Notes: generated from the letters alone by a model not told the origin. A stretch of DNA of 64,000 bases from Pseudomonadota bacterium (GCA_021816775.1 JAKAXA010000005.1:83501-147500); one strand, 5' to 3'. Numbered from the stretch's first letter, positions 27,512-36,243 are shown. Made by a program: numbers and translations.

Positions 27512-28042
27512 TCACACGTGCAGCAGGATCAGCAGCGCCTGGATCAGGATGCAGGCCCACAGCGGTGACAGATCGATACCGGCGATCGCCGGAATGAGAC
27601 GCCGGAAGGGCCGCAGCACCGGCTCGCAGAGGGAGGCCAGGATGGACTGCAGCGGCGAGTAGCCGCCCGGGGCCACCAGGCTGAGCAGCACATAGAGAAT
27701 GATGGCGTAGAAATAGGTCAACAGCAGGGTGCGCGCGATCTCGAGCGCGACCGCGTGCAGCCACACCCAGGGGCCGACCCAGCCCATGCCCTCGAGCGCG
27801 AACACCACGGCCACCTCGAGCGCGGCAACCAGGATCACGGCCACCACCGAGGCGGAGTCAACCTTGCCGATCGGCGGCAGCACGCGCCGCAGCGGCAGGA
27901 TCAGCGGATTGGTCAGGCGCACGATCGCCTGGCAGAGCGGATTGCGGAAATCCGCGCGCGAGAGCTGCAGCAGCAGCCTCGCCAGGACGACGAACAGCGC
28001 CAGCGAGAGCAGCATTTCGATGATGTAGATGAGGGCGCTCAT
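27512..28042 (-). CDS. yggT: YggT family membrane protein
   Basis: A 176-residue inner-membrane protein with two YggT repeats, each a helix pair with the RPFRR-like motif: DFRNPLCQAIVRLTNPLILPLRRVLPP and ASLCEPVLRPFRRLIP. The exact function is unknown; relatives are linked to osmotic/salt tolerance and to cytochrome or division-plane complexes in other phyla. The ATG at 28042 follows the proC stop by 19 bases. Confidence 0.88.
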   Translation of the reverse strand: MSALIYIIEMLLSLALFVVLARLLLQLSRADFRNPLCQAIVRLTNPLILPLRRVLPPIGKVDSASVVAVILVAALEVAVVFALEGMGWVGPWVWLHAVALEIARTLLLTYFYAIILYVLLSLVAPGGYSPLQSILASLCEPVLRPFRRLIPAIAGIDLSPLWACILIQALLILLHV

Positions 28043-28061
28043 GACGGTGTCGGCAGCCGGG

Positions 28062-28889
28062 TCAGGCGGGATGGAACTGCTCGGCGAGCTCCCGGCTGCG
28101 CGCCGCGGCCGCCTGCACCGCACGCGCGACGATCCGGCCGAGGCCCGCGGCCTCGAAGATGCTGAGCGCCGCCTCGGTCGTGCCGCCCTTGGAGGTGACC
28201 TCGGCGCGCAGCTGCGCCAGCTCGGCGATACCGCTGTGCGCGAGCACGCCCGCCCCATGCAGCGTCGCCACGCTCAGCGTGCGCGCCGCCGGCGCGGACA
28301 ATCCCAGCTCGGTGCCTGCCTGCGCCAGCAACTCGGCCAGCAGGAAGAAATACGCCGGCCCGCTGCCGGAGAGCGCGGTGACCACATCGAGCGCCTCCTC
28401 GCTGTCGAGCCGGACCACCTCGCCCACGGAGCGCATGACCTGCTCGGCGAGGTTCACGTGCGCCGGGCCGATGTCCGCGGGCGCATAGAGCCCCGTGACC
28501 CCCGCCCCGACCAGGGCCGGGCGGTTGGGCATGGCGCGCATCACCGGTACCTGCGGCCCGCACCAGTGCCGCAGCGCCGCGACGCGCACGCCCGCGGCCA
28601 CCGAGAGCACGAGGGGGCGCTTGTGGGCGAGCTCGCCGGCGAGCGGGCCGAGCACCTCGGCGACATTCTGGGGCTTCACGGCGAGCACGACCACGCTCGC
28701 GCCGCGCACGGCGGCGGCATTGTCGGCTGCCGCCGTCAGGCCGAACTCGCGCTGCAGCGCCTCGCGGGCCGCCGGCTCGCGCTCCCCGACCGTCAGGCGC
28801 TCGGGGCGCATGCCCTGGCGCAGCAGACCGCCGATCAGGGCGCGACCCATGTTGCCGCCGCCGAGCACCGCCAAATCGAGATGATTCAT
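28062..28889 (-). CDS. proC: Pyrroline-5-carboxylate reductase
   Basis: Catalyses the last step of proline synthesis, NAD(P)H-dependent reduction of pyrroline-5-carboxylate. The 275-residue protein has the Rossmann motif AVLGGGNMGRALIGGL, AVKPQN, RAMPNRPALVGAG, and the ALSGSGPAYFFLLAE / VTSKGGTTEAAL signatures of ProC. Second gene of the yggS operon, 43 bases after yggS. Confidence 0.95.
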   Translation of the reverse strand: MNHLDLAVLGGGNMGRALIGGLLRQGMRPERLTVGEREPAAREALQREFGLTAAADNAAAVRGASVVVLAVKPQNVAEVLGPLAGELAHKRPLVLSVAAGVRVAALRHWCGPQVPVMRAMPNRPALVGAGVTGLYAPADIGPAHVNLAEQVMRSVGEVVRLDSEEALDVVTALSGSGPAYFFLLAELLAQAGTELGLSAPAARTLSVATLHGAGVLAHSGIAELAQLRAEVTSKGGTTEAALSIFEAAGLGRIVARAVQAAAARSRELAEQFHPA

Positions 28890-28932
28890 AGGCCTGCGAT
28901 TGTAGCGGTTGGCGTGGGCCGGCGCGCTGCGT

Positions 28933-29637
28933 TCATGCCGGCGGGTTGCGCGGCCCGAACAGCGCCGTGCCGATGCGCACCACGGTGGCGCCCTCGAGGA
29001 TGGCGCTCTCGAAGTCTTCGCTCATGCCCATCGAGAGCGTATCGAGCCCGGCGCCGTGCGCGTTCAATGCCTCGCGCAGCTCGCGCAGCCGGGCGAACCA
29101 GGCGCGCTGACGCTCAGGATCGCGCTCCGCGGGCGGGATGCACATCAGCCCGCGCAGGCGCAGCCGCGGCAGCGCACCGAGCGCCGCGGCGAGCTGCGGC
29201 AGCTGCGCGGGCGCCACGCCCGCCTTGCTCGCCTCGCCGGCGAGGTTGACCTGGATACAAACATTGAGGGGCGGGGCGTGCACGGGCCGCTGCGCCGAGA
29301 GGCGCTCGGCGATGTGCAGCCGCTCGAGGCCATGGACCCACTGAAAGCGCTCGGCGATCGGGCGCGTCTTGTTGGCCTGCAGGCGGCCGATGAAGTGCCA
29401 GGTGAGCGCCAGCCCGGCGAGCGCCTCGAGCTTGTCGAGCGCCTCGTTGAGGTAGCTTTCGCCGAAATCGGTGAGGCCCGCGGCCGCCGCCGCGCGCACC
29501 GAATCGGCGGGCTGGGCCTTGGACACGGCCAGAAGTGTGATGTCGGCCACATTCCGCCCCGCGCGCGCGGCCGCCGCGGCGATCCGTGCGCGCACCTCCT
29601 GCACGCGTTCCGGCAAATTCTGCGAAGCCCTTATCAT
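28933..29637 (-). CDS. yggS: YggS family pyridoxal phosphate homeostasis protein
   Basis: A 234-residue PLP-binding protein with a single alanine-racemase-like barrel and no known catalytic activity; it keeps PLP and amino-acid pools balanced. The PLP lysine is in LLAVSKAQPADSVR, followed by FGESYLNEALDK, WHFIGRLQANK and MGMSEDFESAI. First gene of the minus-strand operon; its start is 82 bases from pilT in a divergent arrangement. Confidence 0.94.
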   Translation of the reverse strand: MIRASQNLPERVQEVRARIAAAAARAGRNVADITLLAVSKAQPADSVRAAAAAGLTDFGESYLNEALDKLEALAGLALTWHFIGRLQANKTRPIAERFQWVHGLERLHIAERLSAQRPVHAPPLNVCIQVNLAGEASKAGVAPAQLPQLAAALGALPRLRLRGLMCIPPAERDPERQRAWFARLRELREALNAHGAGLDTLSMGMSEDFESAILEGATVVRIGTALFGPRNPPA

Positions 29638-29659
29638 ATGGATGGCTGAACCCCTCCGT

Positions 29660-29665
29660 TATACT
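29660..29665 (+). promoter_or_regulatory. -10-like element upstream of pilT
   Basis: TATACT sits 54 bases before the pilT ATG in the divergent yggS/pilT gap. The hexamer 17 bases upstream (TATGGA) is a poor -35, so strength or activator dependence is unknown. Confidence 0.3.
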
Positions 29666-29719
29666 GCACCGACCGGTCAGGCGCAGGATGCGCTCGGCCC
29701 GACTCCGATCGGAGACCCG

Positions 29720-30757
29720 ATGGTCGATATCGCGCAACTGCTGGCCTTCGCCGTCAAGAACAACGCCTCGGACCTGCACCTGTCCGCCGGGGTACCGCCC
29801 ATGATCCGCGTCGACGGCGACATGAAGCGGATCAATATGCCACCGCTGGCGCACAAGGAAGTGCACAGCATGGTGTATGACATCATGAACGACAAGCAGC
29901 GCAAGGCCTACGAGGAGTTCTTCGAGACCGACTTCTCGTTCGAGATCCCCAAGCTCGCGCGCTTTCGCGTCAATGCCTTCAATCAGAATCGTGGCGCCGG
30001 GGCGGTGTTTCGCACGATTCCCTCGAACATCCAGTCGCTCGATGATCTGAATGCGCCGAAGATCTTCCGCGACCTGTGCATGCTGCCGCGCGGCCTGGTG
30101 CTGGTGACGGGCCCGACGGGCTCGGGCAAATCGACCACCCTCGCCGCGATGGTCAATCACTGCAACGACAATCGGCCCGACCACATCATCACCATCGAGG
30201 ACCCGATCGAGTTCGTGCACGAGTCCAAGCGCAGCCTGATCAACCAGCGCGAGGTGCACCGCGACACGCTCGGCTTCAGCGAGGCGCTGCGCTCGGCGCT
30301 GCGCGAAGACCCCGACGTGGTGCTGGTCGGTGAGTTGCGCGACCTCGAAACCATCCGTCTCGCGCTGACGGCCGCGGAAACCGGCCACCTGGTGTTCGGC
30401 ACGCTGCACACCAGCTCCGCCGCCAAGACCATCGACCGCGTGGTCGATGTGTTTCCCGCGGCGGAGAAGGAAATGGTGCGCTCGATGCTGTCGGAATCGC
30501 TGCGCGCGGTGATCTCCCAGACGCTGCTGAAGCGCATCGGCGGCGGGCGCGTCGCCGCGCACGAGATCATGATCGGCACGCCGGCGATCCGCAACCTCAT
30601 CCGCGAGGGCAAGATCGCGCAGATGTACTCGGCGATTCAGACCGGCCAGGCCTCGGGCATGCAGACGCTCGATCAGTGCCTCTCGGAGCTGCTCGCCAAG
30701 GGCCAGGTGAGCAAGGAGGAAGCGCGCTTCAAGGCTCAGAACAAGGACAGCCTGTGA
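29720..30757 (+). CDS. pilT: Type IV pilus retraction ATPase PilT
   Basis: Hexameric motor that depolymerises type IV pili and drives twitching. At 345 residues it has the family length. It shows the N-terminal ASDLHLSAG motif, Walker A GPTGSGKST (131-139), Asp box TIEDPIEFVH, Walker B PDVVLVGELRD, His box TGHLVFGTLHT and the PilT-specific AIRNLIREGK near the C-terminus. GGAG lies five bases before ATG 29720. First of three consecutive PilT-like genes, divergent from yggS as in Pseudomonas. Confidence 0.97.
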   Translation: MVDIAQLLAFAVKNNASDLHLSAGVPPMIRVDGDMKRINMPPLAHKEVHSMVYDIMNDKQRKAYEEFFETDFSFEIPKLARFRVNAFNQNRGAGAVFRTIPSNIQSLDDLNAPKIFRDLCMLPRGLVLVTGPTGSGKSTTLAAMVNHCNDNRPDHIITIEDPIEFVHESKRSLINQREVHRDTLGFSEALRSALREDPDVVLVGELRDLETIRLALTAAETGHLVFGTLHTSSAAKTIDRVVDVFPAAEKEMVRSMLSESLRAVISQTLLKRIGGGRVAAHEIMIGTPAIRNLIREGKIAQMYSAIQTGQASGMQTLDQCLSELLAKGQVSKEEARFKAQNKDSL

Positions 30758-30801
30758 TCAGCGGCGCGGCAATTCACTCATAAAGAGGAGCGTGCGGGGG
30801 G

Positions 30802-31956
30802 ATGCCAATGGACCGCGATCAAGCCATCAAGCTGATTCACGATCTGCTGCGGCGGATGGTCGAGAGAAAGGCCTCGGACCTGTTTCTCACCGCCGGCTTT
30901 CCGCCTGCCGTGAAAATCGACGGCGAGGTCCGGCCGCAGAGCGAGCGGGCGCTCACGGCCGAGCAGTCCGCGACGCTGGTGCGCTCGCTGATGAACGACC
31001 GGCAGACGCGCGAGTTCGATGCCACCAAGGAGTGCAACTTCGCGATCGCCCCGCCGGGCATCGGCCGCTTCCGCGTCAGCGCGTTCGTGCAGCAGAGCGC
31101 CGTCGGCTGCGTCATCCGCATGATCAACGCCAAGATCCCGAGCTTCGAGGAGCTCGACCTGCCGCCGATCCTGAAGGAGCTTTCCCTCTCCAAGCGCGGC
31201 CTGGTGGTGGTGGTCGGCGGCACCGGCTCGGGCAAGTCGACCACGCTCGCGGCGATGATCGGCTATCGCAACGAGAAGACGCGCGGCCACATCGTCACGG
31301 TGGAGGACCCGGTGGAGTTCATCCACCAGCACAAGGGGTGCGTCATCACGCACCGCGACGTGGGCGTCGATACCGACTCGTGGCAGGTGGCGCTGAAGAA
31401 CGTGCTGCGCCAGGCCCCGGATGTCATCTACATCGGCGAGATCCGCGACCGCGACACCATGGAATACGCCGTGCAGTTCGCCGAGACCGGCCACCTGGTG
31501 TTCTCCACGCTGCACGCCAACAACGCCAACCAGGCGCTGGATCGCATCATCAATTTCTTTCCCGACGAGCGGCGCGAGCAACTGCTGATGGACCTGTCGC
31601 TGAACATCCGCTCGTTCATCTCGCAGCGCCTGGTGCCGCGCGAGGGCGGCTCGGGCCGCATTGCGGCCATGGAAATCATGCTCAACTCGCCGCTGATCCA
31701 GGACCTCATCTTCAAGGGCGAGGTGGTCAAGATCCGCGACGTCATGGCGCGCTCGAACCGTCTCGGCATGAAGACCTTCGATCAGTCGCTGTTCGAGCTG
31801 TACGAGGCGGGGTTCATCTCCTACGAGGATGCGCTGCGCAACGCCGACTCCAAGAACGAGCTGCGGCTGCGCGTGAAGCTCGAGAGCCACCGCGAGAGCC
31901 CGGCCCTCGATGACGAGAGTCTCGCCATCATGGACGAGGAGGAGAAGAAGCCGTGA
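30802..31956 (+). CDS. pilU: PilU-type pilus retraction ATPase
   Basis: Accessory retraction ATPase (384 residues) that works with PilT. It has ASDLFLTAG, Walker A GGTGSGKST, the Asp box TVEDPVEFIHQHKGC and Walker B PDVIYIGEIRD. The PilT motif AIRNLIREGK is replaced by LIQDLIFKGE, and it carries the longer acidic C-terminal tail (ALDDESLAIMDEEEKK) typical of PilU. Its stop overlaps the start of the third ATPase gene. Confidence 0.95.
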   Translation: MPMDRDQAIKLIHDLLRRMVERKASDLFLTAGFPPAVKIDGEVRPQSERALTAEQSATLVRSLMNDRQTREFDATKECNFAIAPPGIGRFRVSAFVQQSAVGCVIRMINAKIPSFEELDLPPILKELSLSKRGLVVVVGGTGSGKSTTLAAMIGYRNEKTRGHIVTVEDPVEFIHQHKGCVITHRDVGVDTDSWQVALKNVLRQAPDVIYIGEIRDRDTMEYAVQFAETGHLVFSTLHANNANQALDRIINFFPDERREQLLMDLSLNIRSFISQRLVPREGGSGRIAAMEIMLNSPLIQDLIFKGEVVKIRDVMARSNRLGMKTFDQSLFELYEAGFISYEDALRNADSKNELRLRVKLESHRESPALDDESLAIMDEEEKKP

Positions 31957-33083
31957 TCGATGCGGCCACGCCGGGCGCGGCAGAGGCGCCGCCGGAGCCC
32001 AAGGGCGACGATTCGGCCGCGCTGCAGATCAACACCAAGCCGCTGTTCAAGCTGATGGTCGAGCGCAAGGCGTCCGACCTGTTCTTTACCAGCAACGCGC
32101 CCATCAAGATCAAGATCGAGGGGCAGATCTACCCGATCAACAAGCAGGTGCTCACCCCGCAGATGGTGCGCCAGGCGGCGCTCGCGCTGATGACGGGTGA
32201 GCAGCGCGAGCAGTTCGCCCAGGAGCTCGAGCTCGATTTCGCCATCTCCGAGCCCGGCCTCGGCCGCTTTCGCGTCAATGTGTTCATGCAGCGCGGCTAT
32301 CCGGCCGTGGTGCTGCGCTACATCACCGCCGACATGCCGCGCCTGGAGTCGCTCGGACTGCCGGAATCGATCGGCGAGCTGGCGATGCACAAGCGCGGCC
32401 TGGTGCTGGTGGTGGGCGCGGCCGGCTCGGGCAAGTCGACCACCCTCGCCGCCATGGTCAACCTGCGCAACGAGACCGCCTCGGATCACATCCTCACCAT
32501 CGAGGATCCGATCGAGTTTCTGCACGCCAACAAGCGCTCGATCGTCAATCAGCGCGAGGTCGGCGGCGACACCAAGTCCTTCGCCCGCGCGCTGCGCGGC
32601 GCGCTGCGCGCCGCGCCGGATGTGATCCTGGTCGGGGAGATCCGCGATCAGGAGAGCATGGAGGCGGCCATTCATCTGGCCGGCACGGGACATCTGGTGC
32701 TGGCGACGCTGCACGCGAACAACTGCGCGCAGACGCTCGACCGCATCATCAACATGTTTCCCTCCGGGCAGCACGCGCAGATCTTCCTCGATCTGTCACA
32801 GTACCTGCGCGGCATCCTGGCGCAGCGCCTGGTGATGGGCAAGGACGGCCGTCGCGTCGCCGCCGTCGAAGTGATGCTCAACACGCCGCACATTGCCGAC
32901 CTGATCAACAAGGGCGATGTGGTCGGGGTCAAGGAGGCGATCGCGGCGAGCGCCGAGCAGGGCATCCGCAGTTTCGACATGGCGCTGCACGAGCTGTACA
33001 GGCAGGGGCGCATCGAGCTCGCCGATGCGCTCGGCAACGCCGATTCGCGCGCCAATCTCGAGGCGAAGATCAACTTCGGGTGA
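31953..33083 (+). CDS. Second PilU-like retraction ATPase
   Basis: A 376-residue paralogue of PilT/PilU whose GTG start overlaps the pilU stop (GTGA). All ATPase elements are conserved: Walker A GAAGSGKST, TIEDPIEFLHANK, PDVILVGEIRD and TGHLVLATLHANN. It has a 30-residue Ala/Pro-rich N-terminal extension before KLMVERKASDLFFTSN, and LIADLINKGD-type sequence at the PilT C-terminal motif position (HIADLINKGD). It is closer to PilU than to PilT by motif. Its role beside PilT and PilU is unknown; relatives with three PilT-like proteins (as in Neisseria, PilT2) exist. Confidence 0.88.
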   Translation: MIDAATPGAAEAPPEPKGDDSAALQINTKPLFKLMVERKASDLFFTSNAPIKIKIEGQIYPINKQVLTPQMVRQAALALMTGEQREQFAQELELDFAISEPGLGRFRVNVFMQRGYPAVVLRYITADMPRLESLGLPESIGELAMHKRGLVLVVGAAGSGKSTTLAAMVNLRNETASDHILTIEDPIEFLHANKRSIVNQREVGGDTKSFARALRGALRAAPDVILVGEIRDQESMEAAIHLAGTGHLVLATLHANNCAQTLDRIINMFPSGQHAQIFLDLSQYLRGILAQRLVMGKDGRRVAAVEVMLNTPHIADLINKGDVVGVKEAIAASAEQGIRSFDMALHELYRQGRIELADALGNADSRANLEAKINFG

Positions 33084-33088
33084 GGCGA

Positions 33089-33145
33089 GTGCGGCGACAC
33101 TGAAGGTGTCGTCGCACCCGCCGAACGACCCGCCAGGATGGCGGG
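33089..33145. terminator. Two hairpins between convergent pilus and pyr genes
   Basis: GTGCGGCGACAC / GTGTCGTCGCAC (33089-33117, one G-U pair, five-base loop) is followed by CCCGCCA / TGGCGGG (33129-33145, three-base loop). Neither has a U-tract, so they are structured barriers rather than classical intrinsic terminators. Confidence 0.45.
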
Positions 33146-33199
33146 GCCGGGCGACTTGCCGCCAGGGACAGCCAGTGCGACGGCCTTCTTGGGGCCGCT

Positions 33200-34075
33200 T
33201 CAAAACACCTGCAGCGCATCGAACACCGGTCCGTCGACGCAGACCCGCTTCATGGCATCGCCATCGCGGGTGCGCACCCGCACGGTGCAGCCGGCGCAGC
33301 CGCCGACCCCGCACGCCATGAACTCCTCGAGCGACACCTGGCAGGGCACCCCGTAGCGGCGCGCCAGCTGCGCGGCCGCCGCCAGCATCGGCGTCGGTCC
33401 GCAGGCGAAAAGCTCGACTTCGGCGAGCTCTGCGCCCGTGAGCGTTGCGAGCCACTCCCCGGCGAGCTCCGTGACGTAGCCGTCGAAGCAGCCCGGGAAT
33501 CCCGCGCGGCTCGCGAGGCGGCTGGCAACCTCCCATTCCTCGAGCAGCGGCATGCAGGCGATCGTGCCCGCCGGCATCCCGGGGATCAGCAGCGTCGAGG
33601 GGCGCGGAGCGAACGGGAAGGGGATTTCCGAGCCCATCAGCACGAGCGGCCGGTAGCGCCGCTGCGCCTCGCCGCGCAGCCGCTCGGCGAGGAAGATCAT
33701 GGGCGGTATTCCCACGCCGCCGCCGATCAGCACCCGCCGCGGCCGCTCGGGGTGCGGGGTGAACGGCCGGCCGATCGGGCCGATCACGCTCACCGTTTCA
33801 CCGGGTTTGCGCGCGGCGAGCGCGCGCAGACCAGGACCGACGATCTTGTAGAGCAGATCAATCCAGCCCGCCGCGGCATCGGCGCGCATGATCGACAGGG
33901 GCCTGCGCATCGCAATGGCCGGATCGCACGTCACGTGCACGAAACTGCCCGGCTCGGCGCGCGCCGCGCAGGCCGGCGCCTCGAGGCGCAGCACGAACTG
34001 CTCGGCCTCGTAGGCGCTCTGGCGCACGATGCGGGCGTTCTCCAGATGCAGCGTGCCGCGGTCTGCGCGGCTCAC
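33200..34075 (-). CDS. PyrK-like dihydroorotate dehydrogenase electron transfer subunit
   Basis: A 291-residue flavin/iron-sulfur reductase subunit. It shows the FAD motif MRRPLSIMRA, the NAD-binding GGGVGIPPMIFLAERL and ACGPTPML, and four C-terminal cysteines (CGVGGCAGC then VCVDGP) for a [2Fe-2S] cluster, the PyrK arrangement. In class 1B dihydroorotate dehydrogenases PyrK passes electrons from the flavin subunit to NAD+. GTG 34075 overlaps the pyrB stop (GTGA), so it is co-translated with pyrB. A catalytic PyrD is not in the window. Most Gammaproteobacteria use the quinone-linked class 2 enzyme without PyrK, so another ferredoxin-reductase role is possible. Confidence 0.8.
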   Translation of the reverse strand: MSRADRGTLHLENARIVRQSAYEAEQFVLRLEAPACAARAEPGSFVHVTCDPAIAMRRPLSIMRADAAAGWIDLLYKIVGPGLRALAARKPGETVSVIGPIGRPFTPHPERPRRVLIGGGVGIPPMIFLAERLRGEAQRRYRPLVLMGSEIPFPFAPRPSTLLIPGMPAGTIACMPLLEEWEVASRLASRAGFPGCFDGYVTELAGEWLATLTGAELAEVELFACGPTPMLAAAAQLARRYGVPCQVSLEEFMACGVGGCAGCTVRVRTRDGDAMKRVCVDGPVFDALQVF

Positions 34076-35025
34076 GCGGCGCTTCTCCAGGCCAGAACCT
34101 CGCTGAGGACCGCCATGCGAACGGCGACGCCGTTGCGCACCTGGTCGCGGATCACCGAGTGCGGGCCGTCGGCGACGTCGGAGGCGATTTCGATGCCGCG
34201 GTTCATCGGCTGCGGATGCATGACGATGGCGTCGGGGCGCGCGAGGGCGAGCCGCTCGGGCGTGAGTCCGTAGCTGGCGTAATAGCGGTGCGCATCGGGC
34301 AGGTCGACCTCGGTCATGCGTTCCTTCTGAATGCGCAGCATCATCACCACGTCCACCTCCGCCAGCCCCGTCTCGAGCGAGGTATGGCGCGCGCAACCCC
34401 GGAACTCATCCGGCCCGGGCATCAGCGCCGGCGGCGCGACGATGCGCAGATCCGGCACGCCGAGCGCCTGGAACACGTGCCAGGCCGAGCGCGCGACCCG
34501 CGAGTGGCGGATGTCCCCGACGATGGCGATGCTCAGGTTCTCGAAGCGGGATTTGTGCTGGCGCACGGTCAGTGCATCGAGCAGGCCCTGCGTGGGATGC
34601 GCCACGTGCGCCTCCCCGGCCGAAAGAATGCTGACGTGCGGAGCCACGTGCGCGGCCACCGTCGCGGGTACGCCCGTCTCGGCATCGCGGATCACCAGCG
34701 CATCGACGTGCAGGGACTGCAGCGTGTACACGGTATCGAGCATGCTCTCGCCCTTGACGCGCGAGGACAGCTGAACCTCCAGATTCACCACGTCTGCGCC
34801 GAGTCGCTTGGCCGCGAGCTCGAACGACACCCGCGTGCGCGTCGAGGGCTCGGTGAACAGGTTGGCCACGGTGCAGCCGGCGAGCGCGCGGCTGACCGGC
34901 GGCCGCTCCCCGAGCGGCCGCACCAGACTCTGGGAGCGCTCGAGCAGCCGCTCGATCAGGGGCCGCGGCAGATCCTCGAGGGTGATGAGGTGGCGCAACG
35001 AGCCGTCGGCGCGCAGCTGTCTCAT
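34072..35025 (-). CDS. pyrB: Aspartate carbamoyltransferase catalytic subunit
   Basis: Condenses carbamoyl phosphate with aspartate in pyrimidine synthesis. The 317-residue protein carries the carbamoyl-phosphate signature LFTEPSTRTRVSFE, the 80s-loop SRVKGESMLDT, HPTQGLLDALT, IVGDIRHSRVARS and VMHPQPMNRG. No pyrI regulatory subunit and no pyrR lie next to it. In Pseudomonas the same neighbourhood has yqgE-ruvX-pyrR-pyrB-pyrC'; here a 70-base gap replaces pyrR and a PyrK-like gene replaces pyrC'. Confidence 0.95.
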   Translation of the reverse strand: MRQLRADGSLRHLITLEDLPRPLIERLLERSQSLVRPLGERPPVSRALAGCTVANLFTEPSTRTRVSFELAAKRLGADVVNLEVQLSSRVKGESMLDTVYTLQSLHVDALVIRDAETGVPATVAAHVAPHVSILSAGEAHVAHPTQGLLDALTVRQHKSRFENLSIAIVGDIRHSRVARSAWHVFQALGVPDLRIVAPPALMPGPDEFRGCARHTSLETGLAEVDVVMMLRIQKERMTEVDLPDAHRYYASYGLTPERLALARPDAIVMHPQPMNRGIEIASDVADGPHSVIRDQVRNGVAVRMAVLSEVLAWRSAA

Positions 35026-35095
35026 GCGGCCTCCGGCGCAGCGGCCCGCGGCGGGCCGGCCCGGGGCCGATCGCGCTCGAGCGGGATGGTGGGAC

Positions 35096-35545
35096 TCATG
35101 GCAGTTCTTCTCCAGGCTCTCCGGACAGCCAGCGCTCCAGGATGACCGCCGCCGCGGCGCTGTCGATGTCCTCGCGCCGCAGCCGGCGCCGCTCGCCCCT
35201 CGACCGCCGCGTCTTGAGCGCCTCGCTCGCTTCCACGGACGAGAATCGCTCGTCGATCAGGCTCACCGGCAGCGCGAAGCGGCGCTTGAGCTCGCTCGCG
35301 AAGCGGCGCGCTTGGGGCAACATCGCGCCGGCCGTACCGTCGGCATTATACGGGGCGCCAACCACCAGCCGCGCGGGATTGAACGCACGCAGCTCACGTC
35401 CGATCGAGTCCCAGTCCGGCGTGCCCTCGCGCGCGGCGGCCGCGGGCCGCGGCGCGGCGGTGCCCGTGAGGGTATCTCCGGTGGCAATGCCGATGCGTCT
35501 GAGTCCGAAATCGAAGGCGAGGACGCGCAGGACCGGCTCAGGCAT
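35096..35545 (-). CDS. ruvX: RuvX/YqgF Holliday-junction-resolvase-like nuclease
   Basis: A 149-residue RNase H-fold protein involved in 16S rRNA 5' maturation and proposed junction resolution. The core motifs are AFDFGLRRIGIATGD (first acidic residue), LVVGAPYNADGT and SLIDERFSSVEA, with the final acidic residue in REDIDSAAAAVIL. Its ATG overlaps the yqgE stop by eight bases, so the two are coupled. Confidence 0.92.
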   Translation of the reverse strand: MPEPVLRVLAFDFGLRRIGIATGDTLTGTAAPRPAAAAREGTPDWDSIGRELRAFNPARLVVGAPYNADGTAGAMLPQARRFASELKRRFALPVSLIDERFSSVEASEALKTRRSRGERRRLRREDIDSAAAAVILERWLSGEPGEELP

Positions 35546-36212
35546 GTCCGGCGGTGAGGCTCAGCTGGCCGGCATCGATGCCAAGCAGACGCAGCGCGCC
35601 GCTCCAGCGCTCGGCGAACGGCAGCTCGAACACCACCCGCGCATCCACCGGCACGGAAATCCAGGCATTGTCGAGCATCTCACGCTCGAGCTGTCCGGAG
35701 TCCCAGCCGGCGTAGCCGAGCGCAATGAACGCGTCCTCGGGCCCCTCGCCGCGCGCCATGGCCGCGAGCACGTCACGCGAGGTCGTGACCTGAATCGTCT
35801 CGGAGACCTTGTGGGTGTGGTCCCATTGGCCTCCCGGCCGATGCAGGACGAAGCCGCGGTCGGTCTGTACCGGCCCGCCGCGCAGCACCGGCTGCGCCGC
35901 GATGGCCTCGCTCGAAGGGGTGATCTGCATCTGCGAGAACACGTCCGAGAGGCGCATCGGCAGCGGCTTGTTGAGGACGATGCCGAGCGCTCCGCGGTCG
36001 GTGTGCTCGCACACGAGCGCGACGGTCTGCGAGAAATTCGGATCGGTGAGCGAGGGCATCGCGATCAGCAGGTGGTTGGTCAGGCTCGCGGAGTCCTGCG
36101 GCTGCGGCTGTGCGCCAGGGAGTGTCTGGCCACCTCGCGCGCGTCCGTCGTCTGCCGGCAGCTCGACCTGAGGCTGTGCCTCGCCGCCCGGCTTGCCGCT
36201 GTGCTCGCCCAT
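35538..36212 (-). CDS. YqgE/AlgH family protein
   Basis: A 224-residue protein of the UPF0301/YqgE fold, whose molecular role is unsettled (AlgH in Pseudomonas was linked to alginate control). The core begins at LTNHLLIAMPSLTDPNFSQTV, with CEHTDRGALGIVLNKPLP, GGPVQTDRGFVLH and LGYAGWDSGQLE. Compared with E. coli YqgE (187 aa) there is a ~45-residue Gly/Gln/Pro-rich N-terminal extension if ATG 36212 is the start. Gene order tonB-like, yqgE, ruvX matches Pseudomonas. Confidence 0.9.
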   Translation of the reverse strand: MGEHSGKPGGEAQPQVELPADDGRARGGQTLPGAQPQPQDSASLTNHLLIAMPSLTDPNFSQTVALVCEHTDRGALGIVLNKPLPMRLSDVFSQMQITPSSEAIAAQPVLRGGPVQTDRGFVLHRPGGQWDHTHKVSETIQVTTSRDVLAAMARGEGPEDAFIALGYAGWDSGQLEREMLDNAWISVPVDARVVFELPFAERWSGALRLLGIDAGQLSLTAGHA

Positions 36213-36243
36213 GCGATCAGTATGGGGACGGAGGGCGCGCGGC

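Noticed and set aside
29611..29625. Sigma-54 like site (CGGCAAATTCTGCG) upstream of pilT
   Set aside because: The GG and GC dinucleotides are 8 rather than 10 bases apart, so the spacing needed by sigma-54 is not met.
31953..33083. Third PilT-like gene as a pseudogene or assembly duplicate of pilU
   Set aside because: It differs from pilU throughout, keeps all ATPase motifs and overlaps pilU by four bases in a natural manner.
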